Assembly: GCA_919902505.1 (NCBI GenBank)
Contig: CAKKRE010000016.1
Location: 248,001-312,000 of the forward strand
Source: Nitrospiraceae bacterium
GTDB lineage: Bacteria > Nitrospirota > Nitrospiria > Nitrospirales > Nitrospiraceae
DNA: 64,000 bases
Direction: 5' to 3'
Shown: one piece after another, positions 37,752 through 46,470 of the stretch
How positions within the stretch are numbered: position 1 is the first letter of the stretch
How the letters are laid out: each line of letters starts with the position of its first letter
Position numbers and translations under genes: made by a program
The notes under the pieces: generated by a model
What the model was told of the DNA's origin: nothing
Database searches by the model: none
Seen by the model: only the letters and a program-made list of their open reading frames with translations

Positions 37752-37780
37752 ATGATAGGTAAAGGAGGGAGGGATGTCAA
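37752..37780 (-). promoter_or_regulatory. Promoter of torD-nxrC
   Basis: On the minus strand TTGACA (complement of 37775-37780) and TATCAT (complement of 37752-37757) are 17 bases apart. The predicted start point is near 37745, about 75 bases before the torD ATG. It separates torD-nxrC from the ferredoxin gene upstream. Confidence 0.65.
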
Positions 37781-37878
37781 GCATGAACTCTCTCTCCTTT
37801 GCCCTCGCCGCAAGTGCCGATGTTTCACTACTCTGCCTGATCATTTCGCATTCCGGAACGAGTACATACACACTGCGT

Positions 37879-38484
37879 TCAGTAGCCCAGCGCACCGGCA
37901 GACAGGTTCCTTGCCGGCGTCACCTTGATCGCAATACGATCATTGACCGTCTTGCAAATCTGCTCACACATACCACATCCGACGCACCGCTCTGGAGCCA
38001 CCACCAGATGCAGCGCGTGAAAATCCATCGAGAGGGCCTCAACAGGGCATTTCGACACACAGGCATGACAACCCTGGCCCGCCGTACACACACGGTGCGA
38101 CACCGTTGCCACACCCATCCGCACATCAAAACAATCAGCCACCGGCAGGAGCGCCTCGGTCGCACAGGCGGCAATACAGGGAAAATCGTCGCACAATTCG
38201 CATGCGACCTGATTCGAAAAAATGACCGGCGTACCGTTCGACACATCGCTCACGATCGCTCCCGGCGGGCACGCCTCAATGCAATCGCTACAGCGCGTGC
38301 ACCGATCGAGAAACGTGGCCTCATCCACAGCACCCGGAGGACGCAGCCAATCTGTTCGCACGGGCGCAGCCGGTTGCTCGCGGGGCGCGTCCTTATGCGC
38401 CGCAAATTCCCGCGCCGCCTTCGCCACCGACACGACGGAGTCTTTCAGAAAATCACGACGCCCGTATTTAGGATCAGCGGCCAC
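37879..38484 (-). CDS. NapG-like ferredoxin with four [4Fe-4S] groups and a twin-arginine motif
   Basis: A 201-residue iron-sulfur protein. The N-terminus reads GRRDFLKDSV, a Tat-type motif, although the hydrophobic part after it is weak. Four cysteine groups follow: CTRCSDCIEACP, CELCDDFPCIAAC, CTAGQGCHACVSKCP and CVGCGMCEQIC, each fit for one [4Fe-4S] cluster. This is the NapG/NapF-like pattern of electron carriers that feed or drain periplasmic molybdoenzymes. The start is GTG. It follows the HELLH protein gene by 12 bases. Confidence 0.8.
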   Translation of the reverse strand: MAADPKYGRRDFLKDSVVSVAKAAREFAAHKDAPREQPAAPVRTDWLRPPGAVDEATFLDRCTRCSDCIEACPPGAIVSDVSNGTPVIFSNQVACELCDDFPCIAACATEALLPVADCFDVRMGVATVSHRVCTAGQGCHACVSKCPVEALSMDFHALHLVVAPERCVGCGMCEQICKTVNDRIAIKVTPARNLSAGALGY

Positions 38485-38496
38485 CGTGCACCCCGA

Positions 38497-39528
38497 TTAC
38501 ATCACACCGTCGGCCCGTAACTTGTACACTTCCACGCAACGGTCACAGGCCCCGTACTCGACATCCCAGCCCGGATGGTTCTCGCGGATGAAGTCCAAGA
38601 TATACTTCTCCAACTTGGTCTCCATATCTTCCACCCAGGTGTAGGTCGGGAACCGGCAGAGCGGACAAGGAAACCCCGGCATGAGCATCACCTTATTGGT
38701 GGTCTCCGGAATTTCTCCGCCCTCGACATCCACCGCGCGATCCAGGATACGCAGGGTGTCGGTGGCCATTTCCACCAATTCGGAATGGGTAAAATAGCTC
38801 GTCTGCCACAACCCCTCAAATACGGATTTCAACTGAGCCGGCGGAATCTTTCGATACCACGACCGGAACTCCTTGAATCGATCTTCCTTCTGGAGCATCG
38901 GCTCCTTCCCGGAAGCGATCAAGCGGCTATCGACGCTGATATTCCAAAGAATACGATAGCGGTGCAGGATGAGTGTTTCTTCGCCGGGATTCTGTCCGAC
39001 CCGTGTATCGGGATCGTACCCGAATGCCGGGTCGAGCATGTCATGGATGTGCAGGAGTTCGTGACGACAGTACCGCGTCAACGCCGGATCGTAGAACCGC
39101 CGCGGAATCAGCTTGATCCCGACTCCCTTCAGTCCCTTCTCCTCGAATTGCTTCGCCAGGTCGTGCTCGACGGAGCCCCATTTGCGCAGGACGTCGACCC
39201 CTTCCTGATCCTCCTTGAGCACCCCCTTGACTAGGACGATTCCGACTCGCTGCCTCAGCTCTGGAAATTCATTGAACGCGTCGCGGATGATATCGGAGAA
39301 CCCCCAGATACCGAATAAGTACTGATACAGCTTCTTGAACTCGGCCTCACGATCGTCCAGCGTGAACTTTTCATAGATCGGGTCGGCCAGTTCATGGAAC
39401 TCTTTATAGTAGGTCGGATCCCCTTCCCGCTCCGTCTTTTCAATAAAGGAGTCGATGACTTCCTGCAGTAAGGCCGGCTGAAAACGGATCTCCATCGACG
39501 GCTTGGAAACTTCTACTCCGGTTGCCAT
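38497..39528 (-). CDS. HELLH-motif protein with C-terminal cysteine pairs, function unknown
   Basis: A 343-residue cytoplasmic protein. The segment RHELLHIHDMLD near residue 176 has the HExxH shape of a zinc-dependent hydrolase, with further His and Glu residues in the next 40 positions. The C-terminal part has two pairs, CPLC near 290 and CDRC near 330, which look like a zinc knuckle or a metal site. I do not recognise the family. It is the first gene of the leftward cluster and is closely followed by the NapG-like ferredoxin, so a link to metalloenzyme maturation is possible. Confidence 0.65.
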   Translation of the reverse strand: MATGVEVSKPSMEIRFQPALLQEVIDSFIEKTEREGDPTYYKEFHELADPIYEKFTLDDREAEFKKLYQYLFGIWGFSDIIRDAFNEFPELRQRVGIVLVKGVLKEDQEGVDVLRKWGSVEHDLAKQFEEKGLKGVGIKLIPRRFYDPALTRYCRHELLHIHDMLDPAFGYDPDTRVGQNPGEETLILHRYRILWNISVDSRLIASGKEPMLQKEDRFKEFRSWYRKIPPAQLKSVFEGLWQTSYFTHSELVEMATDTLRILDRAVDVEGGEIPETTNKVMLMPGFPCPLCRFPTYTWVEDMETKLEKYILDFIRENHPGWDVEYGACDRCVEVYKLRADGVM

Positions 39529-39728
39529 AAGACCTCACATGTTCTGGTTCGGTGAAGGGATGAAACCCGCACGGGTCCTGTGCTTGACTTGCTCCCAGTC
39601 GTTCTCTTACGATCATCGAAACGACCGCCGATTATACAAACCCCTGAGCGATTTTTGCAAACCGTTGAGGGTCCGGCCGGGGCTCAGTGGCCCCCGCTCA
39701 GCACAGCGACGACGAGGCACACACTTTT

Positions 39729-40838
39729 ATGAGCAATCCAACGACCGTCCCCCTGACTACCCCATCAAACGGACAGCTGAACAACCAGAGCGGGACCGCA
39801 CAGGCCCCTGCCCCCGTCGACCATTTGGAATATTGGAAAGCAGGGTTTCGGGAGCTCAAGACGTTCCGCGGACACTCGCACGGCGTGTGGACCGTTGCCT
39901 ACGCTCCCGATGGCCAGACGATTGTCAGTGGCGGCGTCGATCGATACGTCCGCGTCTGGGACATTGAAACCGGGCGACTCCTGCGTTCGCTGAGGGGCCA
40001 CACCGCCGACATTCGCGCCCTGGTGTTCACGCCGGACGGCCGCACGCTGGCCTCAGGCAGCGAAGATCGGACCATCCGCCTGTGGAACCCGAAAACCGGC
40101 GAGCCGACCAAGCTGCTATTTACCCGCTACGATCACAATGTCTGCAGCCTGTCGCTGTCTCCCGACGGCCTCATGCTCGCCCGCGGCAGCCACAATAAGG
40201 ACATCAAGATCTGGGAAATCACGACCGGCACCGACCTCATGACCCTGCTGGGAAAAGACCAATACGATCACCACTGGTCGGTCTGTGTGGCGTTCTCGCC
40301 GGACGGCATGCACCTCGCGAGCGGGTCCGACATCGGCAAAATCAGAATCTGGGAAGTCCTCCCGAGCGGAGAGGAAAAAATCCTCCATAACGGCCATTGG
40401 GAAGAATCGGCCGAAGACTCAACGGAGACCCGCGGCTTCTTCATCGAAGACGACGGAGGCTTTCAGAAGCCGATGGAATATTGGGTCGGCGCGATGGTCT
40501 TTACGCCGGATGCCAAAATGCTGATCACCGGCAGCCGTGACAACACGATCCGCTTTTTCGAGATGCCGACGATGAACGAACTGCGCGTCGTGCGCGGGCA
40601 TAATGGATGGGTTCGGTCGTTAGTGGTCTCGCCCGACGGAAAAGTGCTCATCAGTGCAGGGGATGACAACACCATCCGCTTCTGGGACATCGCCACGGGC
40701 CGAAATTTCCGGACCGACAAGACCCATGGCGGAGCGGTACGCGGTATCGCCCTCTCGCCGGACGGACTACGCCTGGCCAGCGCCTCCTGGGATCGTACGG
40801 TGAAGCTCTGGGAAGGTGGCGTGGAGCCCGCCGAGTAA
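39729..40838 (+). CDS. WD40-repeat protein
   Basis: A 369-residue protein with seven WD40 repeats from about residue 45 to the end, with typical endings such as RVWDIETG, IRLWNPKTG, IKIWEITTG, IRFWDIATG and VKLWEGG. These form a single propeller. The N-terminal 40 residues are Thr/Pro/Asn-rich and disordered. No signal peptide is seen. The ATG at 39729 is preferred over 39687. It is divergent from the HELLH protein across a 200-base gap and converges on the response regulator with one base between stops. The binding partner is unknown. Confidence 0.88.
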   Translation: MSNPTTVPLTTPSNGQLNNQSGTAQAPAPVDHLEYWKAGFRELKTFRGHSHGVWTVAYAPDGQTIVSGGVDRYVRVWDIETGRLLRSLRGHTADIRALVFTPDGRTLASGSEDRTIRLWNPKTGEPTKLLFTRYDHNVCSLSLSPDGLMLARGSHNKDIKIWEITTGTDLMTLLGKDQYDHHWSVCVAFSPDGMHLASGSDIGKIRIWEVLPSGEEKILHNGHWEESAEDSTETRGFFIEDDGGFQKPMEYWVGAMVFTPDAKMLITGSRDNTIRFFEMPTMNELRVVRGHNGWVRSLVVSPDGKVLISAGDDNTIRFWDIATGRNFRTDKTHGGAVRGIALSPDGLRLASASWDRTVKLWEGGVEPAE

Positions 40839-40839
40839 C

Positions 40840-42291
40840 CTACTCATCCTTCTCCTCCGCCTCACCCTTGGCGGAGGAGAGACCGTACCGCTTACATTTG
40901 TCCCACAAGGCTTTTCGGGATAATCCCAAGATCGTGGCGGCATTCGTCCGGCTACCGCCTACCTGTTTCAAGACTGCGGCAATATAGTCCCGTTCGAATG
41001 CCTCCCGCGCCGTCGCGAGCGTGGCAGGAGCTGTGGACTCCGGTTTCTCAACCTTCGCCGTCAGTCCTTCCGCACAAAAACCGCAACCTGCTTGAGGTGC
41101 CCCGCCGAGATAGGGACAGGTCTGGAAGCCGCACAGGTCCCACGGCTGTAGCGATTCCCCGTCCCGCCCCAAGGCGGCGGCTCGCTCCACCATCTGCTCC
41201 AGTTCACCGACATTGCCGGGAAACGAATAGCGCAGGAGCAGATCGCGACTCGGTTGCGCAAACCCGTCGAGCGACTTGCCGAGAGCCGCCGACCTCGCCT
41301 CCAGCATATGCTCGGCGATCACCAGCACATCTTCCCGCCGCTCGCGCAACGGCGGCACCACGATCTGCACGGCCGTGAGCCGATCGGAGAGTTCTTTGTG
41401 GAACCGTCCCTGGTGAGCCATCTCCTTCAGGTCATGGTTCGACGCACACACGATACGGACGTCCACATCAATGGGTTCACGCCCGCCGACGCGCTCGAAT
41501 CGCCGCTCCTGAAGCACGCGCCACACCCTTGCCTGCACATGTGGAGAGACCGCATCGATATCATCAATAAGCAATGTTCCCTTGTGCGCCAATTCGAACC
41601 GTCCACGTCGTTGGCGCAGCGCCCCTGGGAACGCGCCCTTTTCATGACCGAATAACTCTGCCTCCAGAAGCGCCTCGGGAAGGTCCGCGCAACAGACCTT
41701 AATCAGGGGCTGATCGCGCCGGGGACTATTCAAATGAATGGCATGGGCCACCAACTCCTTGCCCGTCCCGCGCTCCCCGACAATCGACACCGGCGAATCG
41801 GTTGCGGCTACCAACTTGATCTTCTCCAGCAGGGCCCGCATCTGATGATTGCATCCGAGGATCCCGCCGAAACTGAACCGGTCTTCCAGCACCTCTTTCA
41901 GTTCGAGATTCTCCCGTCGCAACCCAAGAATTTTCCCGACACGCTCGACGATCAGCAGCAACTCGTCCATTTGAAACGGTTTGGTGATGTAGTCGTACGC
42001 ACCCAGCTTGATCGCACCGACCGCCGTATCCACCGACCCATGGGCGGTAATCAGGATCACTTCCGTCGTAGGACTCCGCTCCTTGCAGGTCTTCAAAACC
42101 GTCAGTCCGTCGGCGCCGGGAAGGCGCAGGTCGGTAATCACGATATCGAACTGACGCGTGCCCAGAATCGCTACCCCCTCCGTTCCAGTGGCGGCTGCCA
42201 TGACCTCACAGCCGATGCCTTCCAAGGCATCCAGCATGGACAGTCGCATCAACGGCTCATCATCAACGATCAGAACTTTAAGGCCCTTCAC
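40840..42291 (-). CDS. NtrC-like response regulator with altered GAFTGA loop and cysteine linker
   Basis: A 483-residue regulator: receiver domain (residues 1-120, phospho-acceptor Asp54), AAA+ domain (about 140-370, Walker A GERGTGKE), linker and a Fis-type helix-turn-helix (about 440-475, GGSRTNAATILGLSRKALWDKCKRYGL region). The loop that normally reads GAFTGA and contacts sigma-54 reads GAFPGA here (residues 219-224). The linker holds four cysteines, C387, C392, C403 and C406, in a CX4C...CX2C pattern suited to binding a metal or a cluster. The start is GTG with GGAGG upstream; it overlaps the kinase gene by four bases. Confidence 0.88.
   Translation of the reverse strand: MKGLKVLIVDDEPLMRLSMLDALEGIGCEVMAAATGTEGVAILGTRQFDIVITDLRLPGADGLTVLKTCKERSPTTEVILITAHGSVDTAVGAIKLGAYDYITKPFQMDELLLIVERVGKILGLRRENLELKEVLEDRFSFGGILGCNHQMRALLEKIKLVAATDSPVSIVGERGTGKELVAHAIHLNSPRRDQPLIKVCCADLPEALLEAELFGHEKGAFPGALRQRRGRFELAHKGTLLIDDIDAVSPHVQARVWRVLQERRFERVGGREPIDVDVRIVCASNHDLKEMAHQGRFHKELSDRLTAVQIVVPPLRERREDVLVIAEHMLEARSAALGKSLDGFAQPSRDLLLRYSFPGNVGELEQMVERAAALGRDGESLQPWDLCGFQTCPYLGGAPQAGCGFCAEGLTAKVEKPESTAPATLATAREAFERDYIAAVLKQVGGSRTNAATILGLSRKALWDKCKRYGLSSAKGEAEEKDE
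40851..40880 (+). terminator. Hairpin after the WD40 gene, inside the regulator gene
   Basis: A perfect 11-base-pair stem (40851-40861 with 40870-40880) with an 8-base loop lies 13 bases after the WD40 stop. It is also coding for the C-terminus of the response regulator on the other strand. There is no T run on the plus strand, so it may stall or protect rather than fully terminate. Confidence 0.4.
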
Positions 42292-45200
42292 GAAAACCTC
42301 CCGATGGCGTGCCGTTCCGTCGCAAGCGGAATGGAGACGGTAAAGGTGGTCCCTTTCCCGACTTCGCTCTCGACAAAAATCCTCCCTCCGTGACGCTCCA
42401 CAATGCCCAGGCTGACGGACAGGCCCAGCCCGGTACCCTCCCCTTCATTTTTCGTGGTGAAGAACGGATCGAAAATCCGCGGCAACACCGAGGAGGAAAT
42501 GCCGCAGCCTGAATCCTGAATCCGCACTAGGCAGTGCGCCTCGTCCATCGACGTGCGGATCGCCAGGACTCCACCGGCCCGCATCGCTTGAATGGCGTTC
42601 AACACAAGATTCATCAACACCTGCTCCATCATATGCCGATCGATCATCAACTCCGGGATGTCGGGCGAAAGCGCCGTCTCCAGCTGCACACGGTGGGGCA
42701 CAAACAGGTGGTCCGTCAGAAGCAATACCCGATTGACGACTTGATTGATATCGGCCAGGGCGAGTTCCGGATTGTGCTGTTGTGAAAAATCGAGGAGTTG
42801 CCGAACGATCCGTTGCACCCGTCGCAATCCGTCTTCCATCGACGCCAGGTACTCCTCCTGCCTGGACGGCGACAGGGTTCCCTTACGCATATTGTACAGA
42901 CAATTGAGAATGCCCCCGAGTGGGTTGTTGATCTCGTGCGCAACCCCCGCAGCCAGTTTTCCGACCGACGCCAGCTTCTCGGAGTTTCTGATTTGTTGCT
43001 CCAGCTTCTTCGTGTCCGTCATATCGCGGGCGATTCCCAGCACGCCTAGGATCTCCCCCTCCACGCCATGAAGCGGGGAGACGCTGACCATCACGGAACG
43101 CGGCTCGCCGGACTTCGTCAACACTTCGACCTCATAGACCTGTTTTACACCGATATCCAGCGTCGATTTCAACCGGCGCCCACGATGCCGTTTCGACAGT
43201 AACCCCAGATACGGACGCCCCAACAGATCTTCCTTGGCGTAACCCCACGCCAACACCTTGCTGTTCACATACGTGAAACACTGCTCGCTATCGAGCGTGT
43301 AAATGACGTCATTAGCGTTCTCCAGCAGGTTCTCAAGGTACTGTTTGGTCTCTTCAATCTCGCGGGTTCGCTCGCTGACCTTCGCTTCCAGCTCCTGCTG
43401 GTAGGTATGCATCTGCCGTTCAAGACGTTTCCGGTCGGTGATGTCGCGAAGCTGAACCATGACCCAGGTATGATCGCTGCCGCGCACCAAAATCAGGTCC
43501 ATCTCCACCGGCGTTTCCCTGCCGGTCGCATCGCGTACGGTGATTTCCTGAGTCGGCACCTGGCGCTCGCCGGCACGAATCTTTTCCAACAACACCCGCA
43601 TGTCGTCATGGTGAACCGGTTCGACCACGTTGAGAATGCTGCTTCCGACGACCTGTTGCTCCGAATAGCCCAGCGCCTGCTCTTCCCGTTTGTTGACGGC
43701 CACAATCACGCCGTCTTCACCCACCATAAACACCGAATCCGCCACCAGGTCGAACAACGCCTTATACCGTTCTTGCGAGGCCACCAGTTGCCGTGTGCGC
43801 TCGTTGACCGCCTGTTCCAGTCTGGTCGTGTACTGATGGATTTGCGCCTCCAACAGACGCCGCTCCGTGACATCACGGACAAACGCGCGCGAGTGAACCA
43901 GACCGCCACCGCTTTCGAATAGAGCCGTCGCATGAATTTCCACGTCGATCGGGTGGCCGTCCCCGGCCACAAACACCGTCTCTATCGTGCTGCGCCCCTG
44001 CGAGACCAACCGTTCCAGGTAGGCCAATACCTCCGCCTCACGGCCCTTGGGAACGAGATCCCAAAGGCGCATCTGCAGCATCTCCTCCAGGGAATACCCA
44101 AGCTTGTCCAGGCCGGTCTTATTCACGTGCACAAACTGGCCGGCCTTGTTCAACTGGTAGATCATCTCCGGGGAATGTTCGATGAGATCGCGATATCGCG
44201 CCTCCAGCTGGCGGACATCTTCCATCCGCTGCTCGATCTGTTCGAACGAGATGCGCAGGTTCGCCGCCATCTTATTGAAGGCGTCCGCCAGTTGCTCGAT
44301 TTCATCGCCGGTCTTGAGATTCAACTGCTGATCCAGCCGTCCACTTCCAATGCGCTGCACCCCCTCATGTAACAGCCCGATCGGACGGGCGATGCGTCGC
44401 GCGACCGTCAGCCCCGTCAGCAACAGCACACCGAACACTCCCAGCCCATACACCGTCACTTGCACCACCAGCCTCGAGAGCGGCGCATAGGACTCGGCAG
44501 GATCTTGCCGCACAAAAGTCACCCAGCGCTTGCCACCCAGGCTATCCGGCGTTAGTTCAGTCCCCAGCCGGACCGGCGCGAACCCCACGATCGAGTTCTG
44601 TCCCCCATGCGAATCAGACACGACAGTGGTCCAACCGGCGGCGCTTCCGCTGATAGCGCTCACCAGCTCAGGCTTCACCGCATGTTCTTCCGGCGCCAGC
44701 ACCGGACAGATCAACGGGACCCCGTCCGAATTGAATAACATGGCATGCCCCGTCTGCCCCACGGTGGCTTCCGATACAGAATGGAACAGGGTATCCCGAC
44801 GCAAAAGAACCGTGACCGCACCGATCGTCACATGCTGCTCATCGTCGATGATCGGCGCCGACACGTTGACGACGTGGGTGCCGAAGGCCGGATCGAAAAA
44901 GATATCGCTGACAAAGACCTTGCCCGTGCTGCGCTTCATCACCGCCTGCCACCAGGTGGCCTTGCCATGGTAATACTCGACCTGCGGGATCGAACTCACC
45001 ACAAGCGCACCGCGGTTGTCCGTCACAAAAATCCCCACATAGTCGGCCTTCCGGATGTCGTGCCATCGAATCAGATAGTTGGTCACGATCCGGTTGATGA
45101 ACAGCGGGAACTCGCTCTGCTTGTCCCGTTGACGCCACCGCTGCTGCCACGCTTTGATCATGGACTGGACGGTCTTTTCGTCTTTGTCCAGGTAGGTACG

Positions 45201-45464
45201 ATTGGATTCGGTCACCGAGGTACGGAGGAAGGGGGTGGCGGCGAGCTGTTGGGCCTCATTGACGCCACGCGTCACCTGCATCTCAATTCGCCGGGCGGCT
45301 TCCACCGCCACTTCTTTAAAATTGGCCCCGATGGTTTCTCGAAGCGCCCGGCGTTCTTCGATATATGTGAGCACGAGGGAGAGGCACAACGGCAGGAGCC
45401 CGACCATCACGATGGCCGTAATGATCTTTCGCTGGAGACTGTGAGACCGGCTCCAGATCAGCAT
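42288..45464 (-). CDS. Membrane sensor histidine kinase with PAS domains
   Basis: A 1058-residue kinase. A first membrane helix (about 13-32) precedes a large periplasmic dCache-like sensor with the YFHGKATWWQAVMKRSTGKVFVSD block, then a second helix near 345, a HAMP domain (RIGSGRLDQQLNLKTGDEIEQLA), three PAS domains (near 430-520, 575-690 and 700-820), and the kinase core. The H box reads AAGVAHEINNPLGGIL, followed by the N, G1 (DSGCGIS) and G2 (GTGLGLS) boxes. It is coupled to the response regulator by a GTGA overlap, so they form one pair. The ligand is unknown. Confidence 0.92.
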   Translation of the reverse strand: MLIWSRSHSLQRKIITAIVMVGLLPLCLSLVLTYIEERRALRETIGANFKEVAVEAARRIEMQVTRGVNEAQQLAATPFLRTSVTESNRTYLDKDEKTVQSMIKAWQQRWRQRDKQSEFPLFINRIVTNYLIRWHDIRKADYVGIFVTDNRGALVVSSIPQVEYYHGKATWWQAVMKRSTGKVFVSDIFFDPAFGTHVVNVSAPIIDDEQHVTIGAVTVLLRRDTLFHSVSEATVGQTGHAMLFNSDGVPLICPVLAPEEHAVKPELVSAISGSAAGWTTVVSDSHGGQNSIVGFAPVRLGTELTPDSLGGKRWVTFVRQDPAESYAPLSRLVVQVTVYGLGVFGVLLLTGLTVARRIARPIGLLHEGVQRIGSGRLDQQLNLKTGDEIEQLADAFNKMAANLRISFEQIEQRMEDVRQLEARYRDLIEHSPEMIYQLNKAGQFVHVNKTGLDKLGYSLEEMLQMRLWDLVPKGREAEVLAYLERLVSQGRSTIETVFVAGDGHPIDVEIHATALFESGGGLVHSRAFVRDVTERRLLEAQIHQYTTRLEQAVNERTRQLVASQERYKALFDLVADSVFMVGEDGVIVAVNKREEQALGYSEQQVVGSSILNVVEPVHHDDMRVLLEKIRAGERQVPTQEITVRDATGRETPVEMDLILVRGSDHTWVMVQLRDITDRKRLERQMHTYQQELEAKVSERTREIEETKQYLENLLENANDVIYTLDSEQCFTYVNSKVLAWGYAKEDLLGRPYLGLLSKRHRGRRLKSTLDIGVKQVYEVEVLTKSGEPRSVMVSVSPLHGVEGEILGVLGIARDMTDTKKLEQQIRNSEKLASVGKLAAGVAHEINNPLGGILNCLYNMRKGTLSPSRQEEYLASMEDGLRRVQRIVRQLLDFSQQHNPELALADINQVVNRVLLLTDHLFVPHRVQLETALSPDIPELMIDRHMMEQVLMNLVLNAIQAMRAGGVLAIRTSMDEAHCLVRIQDSGCGISSSVLPRIFDPFFTTKNEGEGTGLGLSVSLGIVERHGGRIFVESEVGKGTTFTVSIPLATERHAIGRFS

Positions 45465-45540
45465 GGGTGCGGCTTACCCCGATCAATGGCCCTCTCACAA
45501 CAGCAGACAGGCCTGAGTCTAGGCTCGGATGATCCGAGCC

Positions 45541-46458
45541 CTAGCGACGCTTCATGAGCCCCCCGGCACTGCCGGGCCACAGCAGCAACAACGGGCTCGC
45601 CACGAAGATCGATGAATAGGTACCGAACATCACGCCCCCCAGTAACGCCAGGGAGAAATCGTGCAGCACCTCGGCACCCGCGAGCACCAATGGAATCAGC
45701 ACGATGACCACGGTGAAACTGGTGACGATGGTGCGGCTCAGCACCTGATTAATGGCCTGGTTGATGATCGTTTCTTCATCCTCACGCCGGCGGGTCCGTA
45801 AATTCTCACGGATACGATCGAAGACGACCACTGTGTCCGTCAACGAATACCCTGCCAAGGTCAGCAAGGCCGTGATGACCAGCAGCGTGATCTCTTTATC
45901 CAGCAGATAAAAGACACCCAGTACGGCCAGCACATCGTGAAACGTCGCCAACGCGGCCGCCACGCCGAATCGCAATTCGAAGCGGATCGCTATGTAGATG
46001 ACGATCCCGACGAACGAAATCAGGACTGCGATCATCGCATCTTCCTGGAGCTTCTTCCCGATCGTCGGGCCGATTTCCATGCTCGAATCCACCACAAACT
46101 TGTTGGCGGGAAATTCTTTACTGAATACCGCCACGACCCGTTCGGCGACTTTCTCTTCGATCGTCGTCGACGCCTTCACACGAACGAGCAACTTGTTGTC
46201 TTGCGTAAATTCTTGCAACTCCGCTGACCCCAAACCGTTGGCTTCCAGCGCACGCCTCGCCTCGTCGATCCGGATCGCCTGATCGAACTTCAACTGCACC
46301 GCCGTTCCACCGGCAAAATCGATTCCCAGATTCGCCGCGCCGCGCGCGATTTGCAGCACTGCGATGAGACCCAGAAAGGCCAGGATGCCGGAAATCACAA
46401 ACGTGATGGACCGCTTCCCCATAAAATCAATATTCGTCTTCCCCAAAATCTCGAACAT
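45541..46458 (-). CDS. secF: Protein translocase subunit SecF
   Basis: A 305-residue membrane protein of the SecDF accessory complex, which uses the proton gradient to help move proteins across the membrane. Family blocks: NLGIDFAGGTAVQLKF near residue 35, GPTIGKKL near 130, and the C-terminal membrane blocks including SLTDTVVVFDRIREN near 205. Six membrane helices are predicted. It follows secD by 12 bases and has a GGAG ribosome site. Confidence 0.96.
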   Translation of the reverse strand: MFEILGKTNIDFMGKRSITFVISGILAFLGLIAVLQIARGAANLGIDFAGGTAVQLKFDQAIRIDEARRALEANGLGSAELQEFTQDNKLLVRVKASTTIEEKVAERVVAVFSKEFPANKFVVDSSMEIGPTIGKKLQEDAMIAVLISFVGIVIYIAIRFELRFGVAAALATFHDVLAVLGVFYLLDKEITLLVITALLTLAGYSLTDTVVVFDRIRENLRTRRREDEETIINQAINQVLSRTIVTSFTVVIVLIPLVLAGAEVLHDFSLALLGGVMFGTYSSIFVASPLLLLWPGSAGGLMKRR

Positions 46459-46470
46459 GCCGGCTCCTTC

